DNA of 64,000 bases from Candidatus Chloroploca mongolica (GCF_004762035.2 NZ_SIJK02000002.1:39628-103627), one strand, 5' to 3'. Counted from the first letter of the stretch, positions 42,001 through 51,273 are shown. The notes: generated from the letters alone by a model not told the origin. Numbers and translations are program-made.

Positions 42001-43761
42001 ATGCACATGTCATTCAAAATTTACACACTACCTTCTACGATATATGTTCTTATCTTGAGCTTGTATGTATGTGCATTCGTATCAAAAGCACATGGAAGGG
42101 TAATAGAAAGCTCTCCGTGCGACTATGTATTGATGAATGGAAGGCCGGGCCAAAACTGGGAGATCTTTTTATTTAATACAGCGACACAAGAATATACTAA
42201 CCTGACGCAAAATTCCTATGATGAGCGAGATCCAGCCTGGTCCCCTGATGGGCGGAAGATCGCTTACAGTGCCAGATCGGGTAAGGGATGGGATCTCTAC
42301 TTCTATGATTTGGAAACAGGACAGCATACGCAAATTACTGATGATCTAGCCTATGACGGCGCTCCAGCTTGGTCACCGGATGGAACGCAGATCCTCTTTG
42401 AGTCAACTCGAAATGGCAACCTAGACATTTTTTTATTTGATTTCATTCATCAAACGATAACAGAACAAACTTCCTCAAGTTATGCTGATATTGAGCCTTT
42501 ATGGCATCCTGATGGAACAAGTTTTCTTTTTACCTCATGGCGCAATGGAGAACGTCAACTATTTCAACAAGAAATCAATGGGGTAGACGTACGATCGATA
42601 AGTGAACCTGGTGAAGAACCCTGTCAGGTATCATTTCTTTACAATTCTGCAAGCATCATATATCGATCCGATTCTTTAAAAGAACAAAAGATCATAATTC
42701 GTAATTTAGAACAACCTAACCTCACAATTTTACCAAATCCTTACTCGCAAAACTGGCCATTTCTCGTGAAGAGAAACCAGAATGATCAATTGGTTACTTT
42801 GAGGACAGTTTCTGGTATCACAGGTATTTATCCGACTGGATGGCAATTATCTTTGACTAGTATCGATATCGATACGCATTACAAAGAGTCACTGCTCAAA
42901 CTAAGTGGTGAGTGGAGTCAACCAAGTTGTAGATCTACCTTACCGACTCAGGGCTTGTCGTGGGAACCAGTAGCACGACTCAATACTCAGACCTATATCG
43001 CACACCTTGATATTGATCAATCTCACTATTTAAGACATCTCGTAAATATAGATGCAAGACAACCTGTTTTATCAAGTTCGGTTGTGCCTTCTTTTGAACG
43101 TTTGCGACAACATATTATGCTTGAGAGTGGATACGATTTCCTAGGGACAATGAATGATGTATGGCGAGGGCTAGATCACCCCGATAAAGTCTTAATAAGT
43201 TGGCACCGAGCTGGCCGAGCTTTTGACACCAGAGACTGGTTTGCCACTGATAGGCAACGTCTCTTTATTGCTCGTGAATGGTTAGATGGACAGATCTACT
43301 TCCGGCTATACATTCTGGCACAGAACCAGGACGGAACCAAAGGACGCCCATTAAAAGAGAGTCTCTGGTTCACCGAAGGTAGGCTTGTGAATGCGGAACT
43401 ACGCGAGCATGGTGGACGCTTTCAGGTACCATCTAACGGCTACTTTGTTGATATCACCGAACTCGCATCACGTGAAGGATGGACCCGTATCCCTGCGCTA
43501 ACACCACCTTACGGAAATTGGAAGCATCGCTACATTGATATGGAATTTTGGCACTATGAGAAGCGTAGTAGCCTGACATGGTATGCGGCAATGAAACAGG
43601 TTTACCAGGCAGAAGAGTTGAACAGACGATATAATCCTCAACTCTTGTTATCTCGTGGCTACACCTGGGCACAACTCGTAACAGCCGGTATCGTTGACCC
43701 TGAAAAAGAAGCCTCGTGTCGTTATACGAGGCGCTCCTATGATGCAGGGTGCGCTTGGTAA
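42001..43761 (+). CDS. Exported TolB-propeller protein with an M15-like peptidase signature at the C-terminus
   Basis: The 586-residue protein has an N-terminal signal or anchor helix, then PD40/TolB-type propeller repeats (DPAWSPDGRKIAYSA, APAWSPDGTQILFES, EPLWHPDGTSFLFTS) to about 280. The C-terminal domain carries LISWHRAGRAFD (Ser400, His402, Asp409), which fits the S-x-H-x-x-G-x-A-x-D motif of M15 D-Ala-D-Ala carboxypeptidases, and later MEFWHYEK (Glu515, His518), which fits their E-x-W-H motif. So all expected zinc/catalytic positions appear present. It starts 4 bases after the amidase stop. Peptidoglycan trimming is the inferred role. Confidence 0.75.
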   Translation: MHMSFKIYTLPSTIYVLILSLYVCAFVSKAHGRVIESSPCDYVLMNGRPGQNWEIFLFNTATQEYTNLTQNSYDERDPAWSPDGRKIAYSARSGKGWDLYFYDLETGQHTQITDDLAYDGAPAWSPDGTQILFESTRNGNLDIFLFDFIHQTITEQTSSSYADIEPLWHPDGTSFLFTSWRNGERQLFQQEINGVDVRSISEPGEEPCQVSFLYNSASIIYRSDSLKEQKIIIRNLEQPNLTILPNPYSQNWPFLVKRNQNDQLVTLRTVSGITGIYPTGWQLSLTSIDIDTHYKESLLKLSGEWSQPSCRSTLPTQGLSWEPVARLNTQTYIAHLDIDQSHYLRHLVNIDARQPVLSSSVVPSFERLRQHIMLESGYDFLGTMNDVWRGLDHPDKVLISWHRAGRAFDTRDWFATDRQRLFIAREWLDGQIYFRLYILAQNQDGTKGRPLKESLWFTEGRLVNAELREHGGRFQVPSNGYFVDITELASREGWTRIPALTPPYGNWKHRYIDMEFWHYEKRSSLTWYAAMKQVYQAEELNRRYNPQLLLSRGYTWAQLVTAGIVDPEKEASCRYTRRSYDAGCAW

Positions 43762-43926
43762 TAGGTCTGGGTCATGTAACTAATGCAACCAATTGCGGCT
43801 AATGAGACAAATAGCTACAAGCGCTTTAAAGGCTATACCGTAACTAAGAATGTAGAGAGATAGTTGCCACAAGGTTGGCTCTAATTCGATAGTTATGTCA
43901 AATTTGTGTGTATTGAAGGACTAAAT

Positions 43927-45633
43927 ATGATAAAGCTTTTTCAAACTATGATGATAAGTTTTATGATCATTATATCGATCCTTATTGGATCGTCTGCAAC
44001 TATTGCCCAGGGACAACCTTGTGGTGGATCTCAAGATGAAAGTTGTATTGATCCAAAGTTATTACAGTTTTGGAGAGATAATGGTGGAGAAGCCCTTCTC
44101 GGAAAACCAATAGGACCCTCTTTTGACAACAATGGAATATTAACCCAGTGGTTTGAACGAGCACGCATTGATCAGCAAATAGGTTATGCACCACAATTAG
44201 CTGATATTGGTTGGGAATTCGTCAGCCGACAACCGTTTGCAGCTGACATTAACATGCAGTTGAGTGAAATCGATATAGCACCTAACTTAAAGCCATTTTG
44301 GGAGGCAAATGGAGGCGTTGATCGTTTTGGTTTACCCATCACCACTGCCGAAATCTCAGGTAATACAGAGAAACAGTGGTTCCTTCGTGCCCGCATTGAG
44401 CTAGTGAACAATTCGGGGCCTCAACTGATTAACCTTGGCTCCGAATTGCGCAAGCTAGTAGAGACTGATCATTTGGCACCATTATCTGAGCCTCAGGTTA
44501 TATTGATACAACCGTCGATTGAGATATCAATTCCATCAGATACACGAACCACACCCATTGCCTTGACACCGACGATTGCTGCTACTGATACAACCACTCC
44601 TTCTATAGAATCATCTGTTCAATCTGAAGAGGTGATACCACTATCTGTTGACATCAAAACTCTCAGCATCACTTATTTGTTGGGTTTTTTTTCTGCTTTG
44701 GTAATTTTTTTGCTTATTTTTCTTATTCGCAATCAAGTAACAATTTGGAATAAAAATAAATTATTAAACAAAGGTCATTTAATAAAAAAATCATTTGCAC
44801 AAGACAAAAATGCAAATATAGATACTCCTAATACATCCCTCATACATACACATGTCACGCCAAAACTTAGTAATGCTGATCAATCATTATCAGATTTAGA
44901 CTTGCAAATACATGGATTTACTGTACCAAAGCATGGCAATACAGATTATGAGAATCAAGATATGTGGTGCTATGATGATTACAAACTCGTTGTTGCAGAC
45001 GGATCAACTGATGGATTTGAAGCACGTCTCTGGGCTGAAATACTTAGTAAAGGATTTATTCAAAAATTACCGGCAGAGACCAGAGAAGGAGTCTTGGAAT
45101 GGGTTCAGAATTTAACTCAGATTTGGCAAGATCAGACAGTGTATAGTGGCGATTTATCATGGTACATCGATGCTGCCCAAGAGAGAGGTGCCGGAGCAGC
45201 TCTGACTGGGATATCCTTCGCTAAAATTGGTACTACCTGGAACTGGAAAGCTTTAGCAGTTGGCGATACCTGTCTGTTCCTCTTACGAAAGAATCAACTA
45301 TGTTGTAGTTTCCCTATCACCAGTAGTCATGAATTTAATCGTACACCTGATTTATTGGATACAAATATCGCACGTAATCAAGAACTTCAACCTAATGCAA
45401 TTAAAACTACGCAAGATGAAGTACAAAACGGCGATATTTTTATTTTTGCTACCGATGCTCTTGCAAAGACACTTTTACAAGCTTATGAAAAGAAGGTTAT
45501 GCTGTGGGATCAGCTGTTGTCTATTGCAAATCAAGATGTTTTTCAAGAATATATAGACGATTTGAGACAAGAAAATCAACTTGATAATGATGATACAACT
45601 TTGGTAGTTGCTCGCATTACTCTATCTGGATAA
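43927..45633 (+). CDS. Receptor-like PP2C phosphatase with extracellular LGFP-type repeats
   Basis: The 568-residue protein has a signal or anchor helix, two LGFP-type repeats outside (FWRDNGGEALLGKPIG about 48-63 and FWEANGGVDRFGLPIT about 124-139, each followed by W-F-x-R-A-R), a Thr/Ser linker, a membrane helix (248-268) and a cytoplasmic PP2C-like domain (about 330-568). PP2C-type residues are VVADGSTDG, AVGDTCLFLL, FATDALAK and NDDTTLVVAR. LGFP repeats are known as cell-wall-binding modules. It looks like the phosphatase counterpart of the PGRP receptor kinase. ATG 43927 follows gaaggac. The gene is markedly A+T-rich. Confidence 0.8.
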   Translation: MIKLFQTMMISFMIIISILIGSSATIAQGQPCGGSQDESCIDPKLLQFWRDNGGEALLGKPIGPSFDNNGILTQWFERARIDQQIGYAPQLADIGWEFVSRQPFAADINMQLSEIDIAPNLKPFWEANGGVDRFGLPITTAEISGNTEKQWFLRARIELVNNSGPQLINLGSELRKLVETDHLAPLSEPQVILIQPSIEISIPSDTRTTPIALTPTIAATDTTTPSIESSVQSEEVIPLSVDIKTLSITYLLGFFSALVIFLLIFLIRNQVTIWNKNKLLNKGHLIKKSFAQDKNANIDTPNTSLIHTHVTPKLSNADQSLSDLDLQIHGFTVPKHGNTDYENQDMWCYDDYKLVVADGSTDGFEARLWAEILSKGFIQKLPAETREGVLEWVQNLTQIWQDQTVYSGDLSWYIDAAQERGAGAALTGISFAKIGTTWNWKALAVGDTCLFLLRKNQLCCSFPITSSHEFNRTPDLLDTNIARNQELQPNAIKTTQDEVQNGDIFIFATDALAKTLLQAYEKKVMLWDQLLSIANQDVFQEYIDDLRQENQLDNDDTTLVVARITLSG

Positions 45634-45736
45634 AGTAGAAGAAGATCAACTGATACCAGTCGGTTACGTGACAACCTCGCTTTATGATAATTCACCTTGA
45701 ATATATTTTATAATAACACAATGAAAGGATACGTCA

Positions 45737-46591
45737 ATGTTTTACCGTAAAGAAGTCAATCGTGAACATCCAACATGTCTAGTGTTTCTTATTGATCGTT
45801 CATATTCCATGTCCAAGTCTCAAGGAGGAAGTGAAGAAAAAAAAGCTGATGTACTCGCAAGCCTTATGAATGATACATTATACAAACTTGTGCGTGATTG
45901 TGTAAAGGACGCGAAAGAAGGACCACGTCACTATTTTGACATTGGTGTTATTGAGTATGGGCGTCGTGACCGCGAAAAAATTATTACTTCCGCCCTAAAC
46001 TATGGCTCACTGGCTGGCAGATGGCTGATCTCCATCCGTGATATTGCTGATAATCCGCTAAGAATTGAATCACGTAATCGGATTATCAGTGATGGACGAG
46101 GCGGGACAACAAACCGTACCGTGCGTGCTCCCATCTGGATCGATCCAGTTTATGAAAATGGGACACCTACACGTAAAGCTATGGCTCAGGTTTATGACAT
46201 ACTTCAACCTTGGGTAAACACGCATCAAAGTTCGTTTCCTCCGACCGTTATCCATGTGACTGATGGAGAATCTGATGAGGATCCTTCATCGGAAGCTGAG
46301 CGTATTCGCTCTCTAAGAACACTAGATGGGCAGGTACTTCTGTTTAATATCCATCTTTCAGAGCGAGATGAAGAACCTGTTCGCTATCCATCTACCATGG
46401 AAGGATTACCTGATGACTTTGCGTGCCAATTATTTAAGATGTCAAGCACGATGCCTGAGTCATTGCAGATAAAAGCCAGGGAACTCGGGATTCCTTTGGT
46501 GCCAGGATCACGGGGTTTTGTTTTCAATGCACGGTTTGATGATCTGCAAAAGTTCCTCACTGTTGGTACGACGAGGAAGGAGCAGGCTTGA
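45737..46591 (+). CDS. von Willebrand factor A domain protein, TerY-like
   Basis: The 284-residue protein is a single vWA domain with the metal-ion site complete: IDRSYSM (DxSxS), GTPTRKAM (Thr) and VTDGESDED (Asp). No signal or membrane segment, so cytoplasmic. Insert FDIGVIEYGRRDR and the order with the next two genes (PP2C phosphatase, kinase-FHA) match the TerY-P triad described for tellurite-resistance-type and related stress loci. It probably acts as a metal-dependent scaffold whose phosphorylation state is set by its neighbours. RBS aaagga lies before ATG 45737. Confidence 0.85.
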   Translation: MFYRKEVNREHPTCLVFLIDRSYSMSKSQGGSEEKKADVLASLMNDTLYKLVRDCVKDAKEGPRHYFDIGVIEYGRRDREKIITSALNYGSLAGRWLISIRDIADNPLRIESRNRIISDGRGGTTNRTVRAPIWIDPVYENGTPTRKAMAQVYDILQPWVNTHQSSFPPTVIHVTDGESDEDPSSEAERIRSLRTLDGQVLLFNIHLSERDEEPVRYPSTMEGLPDDFACQLFKMSSTMPESLQIKARELGIPLVPGSRGFVFNARFDDLQKFLTVGTTRKEQA

Positions 46592-46664
46592 TTAATGTCG
46601 GTAGGCTTGCATTGTCCCGACAAGTGTTAGAGAAGACATAGCATTATTAAGGAAAGAGATCTAA

Positions 46665-47588
46665 ATGACAACCCCCTTCGTTATTCGTACCGAGACGAAC
46701 GGACGTGAACAGAACGAGGATAGTGTTCTCGCATTGCGTCTCTTGCCAGGTCTCGATCAACCGCCAATTTTCGTGCTGGCTATCGCAGATGGTATGGGTG
46801 GTCATCCTCATGGCGAAAAAATTAGCCGTGAAGCATTGAAGCGATTGAGTGTACTGCTCTTTGAACAACTCAGTGTTTACCCACATCTCAACCAGGCTTC
46901 ATCGCTCGAAGCAGTTGCAAACACCCATATTACGAACCTACTCTGGAGCGCAATGGAGGAAACAAATAGTTATCTACGACGCATTATCACCGTTAATCAT
47001 TGGGGTTTGGCTGGTTCGACTATAGTCGTAGCTTTACTTTTTAAGGACAAGGTATTTGTTGGGAATCTTGGTGATAGTCCTCTCTACCATTATCAACACG
47101 ACGACCGTAATTTACGCAAAGTAACGGAAGATCATACAGTCGCTGGTGTATTACTACGCAATAAACTGATTTCACCTGAGATGGCTCGCGTTCATGAGGG
47201 GCGTTCACGGCTTGAATACTTCTTTGGCCGCGAAATTCTTCCTAGTGAGCCGCCTATTCATCAATTTAACCTTGTAGCTGGCGACAAACTTCTCATCTGC
47301 TCTGATGGAGTAAATGGGAAGCTTGATGAGAGTACGATCAATACAATTCTTGCAAACGATACAGCAACACTTGAACAGCAAGCGGAACAATTACTCGCAG
47401 CGGCACGAGAAAAGGGTGAGACTGATAACCAAACGCTAATCCTCTGGCAGCACCGCACATTGGGATCACCGGAAGTGACAAGGCTGCTTCCTGAAAATTC
47501 CAATGAAGAACCAAGCTCTCTCTTGAAGACCATTAAGTTCGATGAGAGCAATGAAGCAAATGACAGAGTGGAGGAACACTATGAGTAG
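46665..47588 (+). CDS. PP2C-family protein serine/threonine phosphatase
   Basis: The 307-residue protein keeps the PP2C metal-binding motifs: NGREQNEDS near residue 12-20, LAIADGMGGHPHG (Asp41-Gly42), NLGDSPLYHYQHD, LLICSDGVNG and ETDNQTLILW. It is soluble. The stop overlaps the start of the kinase-FHA gene by 8 bases, so phosphatase and kinase are translationally coupled. It would reverse phosphorylation by that kinase on the vWA protein or other cluster members. RBS aaggaaagag precedes the ATG. Confidence 0.92.
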   Translation: MTTPFVIRTETNGREQNEDSVLALRLLPGLDQPPIFVLAIADGMGGHPHGEKISREALKRLSVLLFEQLSVYPHLNQASSLEAVANTHITNLLWSAMEETNSYLRRIITVNHWGLAGSTIVVALLFKDKVFVGNLGDSPLYHYQHDDRNLRKVTEDHTVAGVLLRNKLISPEMARVHEGRSRLEYFFGREILPSEPPIHQFNLVAGDKLLICSDGVNGKLDESTINTILANDTATLEQQAEQLLAAAREKGETDNQTLILWQHRTLGSPEVTRLLPENSNEEPSSLLKTIKFDESNEANDRVEEHYE

Positions 47589-48786
47589 TGTCTTAGCGAT
47601 TATGGTTGGGGGACGTATCACCATTGATGTTGGTGGAGTCAAGGAAGTTGAATTGCTACGTCTTTTAGGTGGTGGAGGCTTCGCAACGGTATGGGAGGTA
47701 CGCGATACCACCAGTGGAAGACTCTATGTTTTAAAGATTGTACAAGGAATCAAGCCGGGGAGTGTCATTGAAGCTCGTATTCGCCTTGAGGCTGAGGTGC
47801 GCATTCCCTCGGAACATATCACCCCAGTGGTTGGTCTGCGCCAATGGGATCCTCACACTTTTCTGATCGTGTTTGAATATTTTATTGGCACATCATTGCG
47901 TGAGATGATAGAACATAAGCGCCTTAATTCAGAACAAAAGCGTAATGTATGGCACCAGATATTGACTGGTGTTACCGATGCTCATCGAAGTAATATTATC
48001 CATCGTGACCTTAAACCCGAAAACATTCTTGTGGATGAGAAAAACCATGTCCGTATTATTGACTTCGGTCTTTCAAAGTTTCCTGGTAGTGGTATAACCA
48101 TCTCGGGGTCAATGGACGGCACCTTGCCCTACATGGCTCCTGAGATCCTGGTGTTCGGTACAAAAATCGCTGACTCACGTGTGGACATCTATGCACTAGG
48201 CCAAATCCTCTACGAACTAGCAACTGGACAGGTGTTCTGGGTTCGCATGGGTTGGCGTGAATTAAAAGACTTAGCTCGCTTTCTTGGGCAGAAACCCGCT
48301 CCCTTAGCAATCATGGATCTTACTGGGTTCAGTTGCGATTTCTTGCCAGATGCAGATCGAATTGTCTTCAAAATGACAATGATCGATCGAGATCAACGTT
48401 ACCACTCAGTTGAAGAAGTGATGACTGATAGTGGATTCGTCTCATACATGCCTGAACCACCCAAAGATTTGAATCTGCGGAGTCCAGTACTGATTGTTGA
48501 GTCGGGCACTAACTATCGTGCGATGACGGTTCTTGGTCTTGGTGATGGAGAGAGTCGCATTCTTGGGCGTTTTGATCTGGCTGGGCAAGACGATAGTATT
48601 TCCAAACGCCACCTGGAATTTACTCGTCGAGGAAGCGAGTATTTTGTCGAGGATCTTGAGAGTAAAAATGGAACGCTCCTGCGGGGATCACTGCTAAAGC
48701 CTAAAACACCAACTTTGATTCAGCATGGTGATCGTATTAAAGTCGGTGAAATTTTTCTTCGTTTTGCTTTTCTTCGTAGCCTATAA
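47581..48786 (+). CDS. Ser/Thr protein kinase with C-terminal FHA domain
   Basis: The 401-residue protein has a complete kinase domain (LLRLLGGGGFATVWEV glycine loop, VLKIV lysine, HRDLKPENILV catalytic loop, IIDFGLSKF, YMAPEIL) and a C-terminal FHA domain (ILGRFDLAG, ISKRHLEF, EDLESKNGTLL) for binding phosphothreonine. No membrane segment. Starting at ATG 47581 (after tggaggaac) gives MSSVLAIMVGG; an in-frame start at 47542 lies within the phosphatase gene and is less likely. Together with the vWA and PP2C genes upstream it forms the triad. Confidence 0.93.
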   Translation: MSSVLAIMVGGRITIDVGGVKEVELLRLLGGGGFATVWEVRDTTSGRLYVLKIVQGIKPGSVIEARIRLEAEVRIPSEHITPVVGLRQWDPHTFLIVFEYFIGTSLREMIEHKRLNSEQKRNVWHQILTGVTDAHRSNIIHRDLKPENILVDEKNHVRIIDFGLSKFPGSGITISGSMDGTLPYMAPEILVFGTKIADSRVDIYALGQILYELATGQVFWVRMGWRELKDLARFLGQKPAPLAIMDLTGFSCDFLPDADRIVFKMTMIDRDQRYHSVEEVMTDSGFVSYMPEPPKDLNLRSPVLIVESGTNYRAMTVLGLGDGESRILGRFDLAGQDDSISKRHLEFTRRGSEYFVEDLESKNGTLLRGSLLKPKTPTLIQHGDRIKVGEIFLRFAFLRSL

Positions 48787-48814
48787 AAACTCTTGTTATA
48801 GAAAGGAACACTTT

Positions 48815-49621
48815 ATGAAAGTCTGCTCAAACTGTGGTGCTCACAATGGCGATGCTCGTGAATACTGCTATGAGTGCGGCAATGCACTCGCTGGTCTTCC
48901 AGAACCAGGTACATCAGCTATGCCTGGATTATCAGGTTCAAGAAAAGTAGATCCAGCATCCCTTTCTGCTTCGATTGCGGGTGGCATTGCCAGTAAACAG
49001 TTCAGTTCAGGACGAAGGGCGGATGTTATGTTCGTTCTTGACTGTACCGGCAGTATGGCTGGCGAAATACGAGCCATTCGTGATGCAATTATTGCTTTCG
49101 CAAACACAATCGAGTCAGATGGGGTTCGGGTTCGTGTAGGGCTGATCGAATTTCGTGACCGCTTGATCCACGAAGAAGCTCGTGTCCTGACTTTCAGCGG
49201 TCAACCTTTTACGAGCGACCCCGGTGAGTTCCGAAAGCAGGTGAGTAAACTCTCAGCGAGTGGCGGCGGTGATGAGCCTGAGAGTAGTCTGGATGCACTT
49301 ATTCTCGCGAGTCGACAACCATTTGGGGCCGACAATACGAAAGTTATTGTGTTAGTGACAGATGCACCACCACATATTCCTGATAAGGATACTAAGACCG
49401 TGAAAGAAGTGGTTGATGCTTTCATCAAAGCAGGAATTGCTCAGTTTTATATGGTAATCCGTATTGACGATCCACGTAGCCAGGTGTACTTAGAACTTCT
49501 GACAGGTCGCCAGGGTTTAGCATTTGACATCGGCAAAGGAGATGATTTCAATTCTCGCGCTGAACATTTTAAGCGGACGTTAATGAACCTTGGCAAGACA
49601 CTTTCAGGCGCCACGCGATAA
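48815..49621 (+). CDS. Zinc-ribbon vWA domain protein
   Basis: The 268-residue protein begins with a zinc ribbon (CSNCGAHNGDAREYCYECG, two C-x2-C pairs), a Gly/Ser/Pro linker, and a vWA domain from about residue 70 with FVLDCTGSM (MIDAS DxTGS), VGLIEFRDR and VTDAPPHIPD. It appears cytoplasmic. The start ATG 48815 follows gaaaggaaca. This vWA type differs from the TerY-like one upstream and is closer to alpha-kinase-associated or metazoan-like vWA domains. It is 28 bases after the kinase-FHA gene. The partner is unknown. Confidence 0.88.
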   Translation: MKVCSNCGAHNGDAREYCYECGNALAGLPEPGTSAMPGLSGSRKVDPASLSASIAGGIASKQFSSGRRADVMFVLDCTGSMAGEIRAIRDAIIAFANTIESDGVRVRVGLIEFRDRLIHEEARVLTFSGQPFTSDPGEFRKQVSKLSASGGGDEPESSLDALILASRQPFGADNTKVIVLVTDAPPHIPDKDTKTVKEVVDAFIKAGIAQFYMVIRIDDPRSQVYLELLTGRQGLAFDIGKGDDFNSRAEHFKRTLMNLGKTLSGATR

Positions 49622-49644
49622 ACATCGTTTCCCTGTCCTAAGCA

Positions 49645-49686
49645 ATCCCACGGGCAAGATACCTTTTATGCCCTTGCCTGTGGGAT
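49645..49686 (+). terminator. Hairpin between vWA and kinase genes
   Basis: atcccacgggcaag pairs with cttgcctgtgggat (one mismatch) around a 14-nt loop, just after the vWA stop and before the kinase ATG at 49702. Partial termination is possible. Confidence 0.5.
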
Positions 49687-49701
49687 AGTTCGGTAATTGT
49701 T

Positions 49702-50778
49702 ATGACCAGACGATGCTTAAATTGTCGAGGCATACTCACAGTTGGTGATAGTACTTGTGTTCAATGCGGTGTCCACTTACCATCAATGTTTCGTAATATC
49801 CTTCCTGACGGTACACTCCTTGACAACGAAACTTACCGTATTGAATATCCTCTTGGTAAGGGCGGATTTGGGATTACCTATTTTGCTCATGATCTTCATC
49901 TTGATCGTGCTGTTGCCATTAAAGAGTTCTTTCCTGAGGCCCTTGTAGCACGAGACATTCACGGCAAGCTTATTGCTGCAGATAATCGACGCAAGCAGTT
50001 TGATCGAGCAGTTAGACGCTTTTACGAAGAAGGTCGTGTTCTCGCAAAGATCAATCACCAGGGTGTTGTACGGGTGTATCGGTTATTTCGCGCTCATGAT
50101 ACTGTCTATCTCGTGATGGAATTCCTTGAAGGACAAACCCTTCGCGATATGCTAAATGCGTTACCTCTTGGAAAAATGAGCCTAGAGCAAACTCGGGCGT
50201 TGTGCTACCCCCTTATTAATGCACTTGAAACCATTCATAGGCAGAGCGTATACCACCTTGACTTGAAGCCAGAGAACATTCAGATTGCTGCAGATTTGCG
50301 ACCGGTGTTAATAGACTTCGGTTCCGCTCGTAGAGGATCTCATGTTGATACCTATGTTACTTACAGCGAAGCCTATGCACCACCAGAGTTAATCGAAAAC
50401 AACGAAGTTGGCCCCGAAAGTGATTGGTATCAACTCGGGGTGGTGTTATTCGAGTTGATAACGGGAAAAACACCTCCGAATGCTCTAGGTCGTCGTGCGG
50501 GTATTACATGGTCACCTCATGCTCTTGACGAGCCATGGCGAACTTTAGTCGATCGCTGCCTCTGCCTTGAACAACGCAACCGCCCTCATTCAGCACGAGA
50601 GGTTATTGCAATTCTTGAAGATCCAGTCAAATTTACCGTGAAGCCCGATGTTATTGCGCATGATATCCCAAAGCCTCCACCGAGCAAGGATCGGCTTGAA
50701 GAACCCCCATGGTACCTGCAGCCCGATATCGTCGACGAAGAAGAAGAACCACCCTGGTATCTAGACCCACTTGATTAG
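49702..50778 (+). CDS. Zinc-ribbon Ser/Thr protein kinase (non-RD)
   Basis: The 358-residue protein starts with a small zinc ribbon (CLNCRGILTVGDSTCVQCG) and continues with a kinase: YPLGKGGFGITYFAHD glycine loop, VAIKEFFP lysine, YHLDLKPENIQI catalytic loop with Leu instead of Arg before the Asp, and LIDFGSAR. The Arg to Leu change makes it non-RD, often linked to activation-loop-independent activity. The C-terminus carries EEPPWYLQP and EEPPWYLDP, a duplicated motif. Its zinc ribbon matches the style of the preceding vWA protein and of the tubulin-like protein, hinting at shared docking. Confidence 0.9.
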   Translation: MTRRCLNCRGILTVGDSTCVQCGVHLPSMFRNILPDGTLLDNETYRIEYPLGKGGFGITYFAHDLHLDRAVAIKEFFPEALVARDIHGKLIAADNRRKQFDRAVRRFYEEGRVLAKINHQGVVRVYRLFRAHDTVYLVMEFLEGQTLRDMLNALPLGKMSLEQTRALCYPLINALETIHRQSVYHLDLKPENIQIAADLRPVLIDFGSARRGSHVDTYVTYSEAYAPPELIENNEVGPESDWYQLGVVLFELITGKTPPNALGRRAGITWSPHALDEPWRTLVDRCLCLEQRNRPHSAREVIAILEDPVKFTVKPDVIAHDIPKPPPSKDRLEEPPWYLQPDIVDEEEEPPWYLDPLD

Positions 50779-51041
50779 CGTGCGCACGCTCGCGGAGTGC
50801 GTCACACGCTGGATTGGGAATCCTAAGAAGAACTCTTGAACAAGATCTCGCAAAGCAACCCAATGCGAGCAAAAAAACAATAAGCGCATGTTCGACCGAT
50901 ATGTCACTAAATAAGTAGGCGGCTAGTGACGACTATCGTCTACCCTTAGAGCCACGCAAGCAGCGATAAAACCAGCCAATGAGTAGCGCGTGCATAAAAA
51001 CGTTTGGTCGTTTAATTTCGCACCTGATGAAAGGAGAAGCA
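50779..51041 (+). other. Intergenic region with a short hairpin
   Basis: No gene recognised. A 7-bp inverted repeat (gtcacta 50903-50909, tagtgac 50924-50930) is the only structure noticed. The promoter of the small helix-turn-helix gene may lie here. Confidence 0.35.
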
Positions 51042-51257
51042 ATGGATACATCTGGCTCACCGCCACTAGATCAGATTCTGACAGTTGATGAAGTAGCCGC
51101 TTACCTCCGTGTTAGCCGAGCCACCATTTGTCGCTGGTGTGTTAACGGCAAGTTACCTGCTTTCAAGATAGGTAAAGGATGGCGCGTACGTCGTAGTGCC
51201 TTAGAAGGGTATATTCTGTACCAGCATGAACCATCACTTAATCATGATCATGATTAA
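51042..51257 (+). CDS. Excisionase/MerR-type helix-turn-helix DNA-binding protein
   Basis: The 71-residue protein is a single HTH_17 domain: ILTVDEVAAYLRVSRATICRW followed by VNGKLPAFKIGKGWRVRRSALEGYI. Such excisionase-like proteins occur as phage/plasmid recombination factors and as small regulators. ATG 51042 follows aaaggagaag closely. It lies between the kinase gene and a MITE-like element, with the large scaffold gene 327 bp downstream, so a regulatory role for the scaffold-tubulin operon is possible. Confidence 0.88.
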   Translation: MDTSGSPPLDQILTVDEVAAYLRVSRATICRWCVNGKLPAFKIGKGWRVRRSALEGYILYQHEPSLNHDHD

Positions 51258-51273
51258 AACTTTTTTATAGTCG

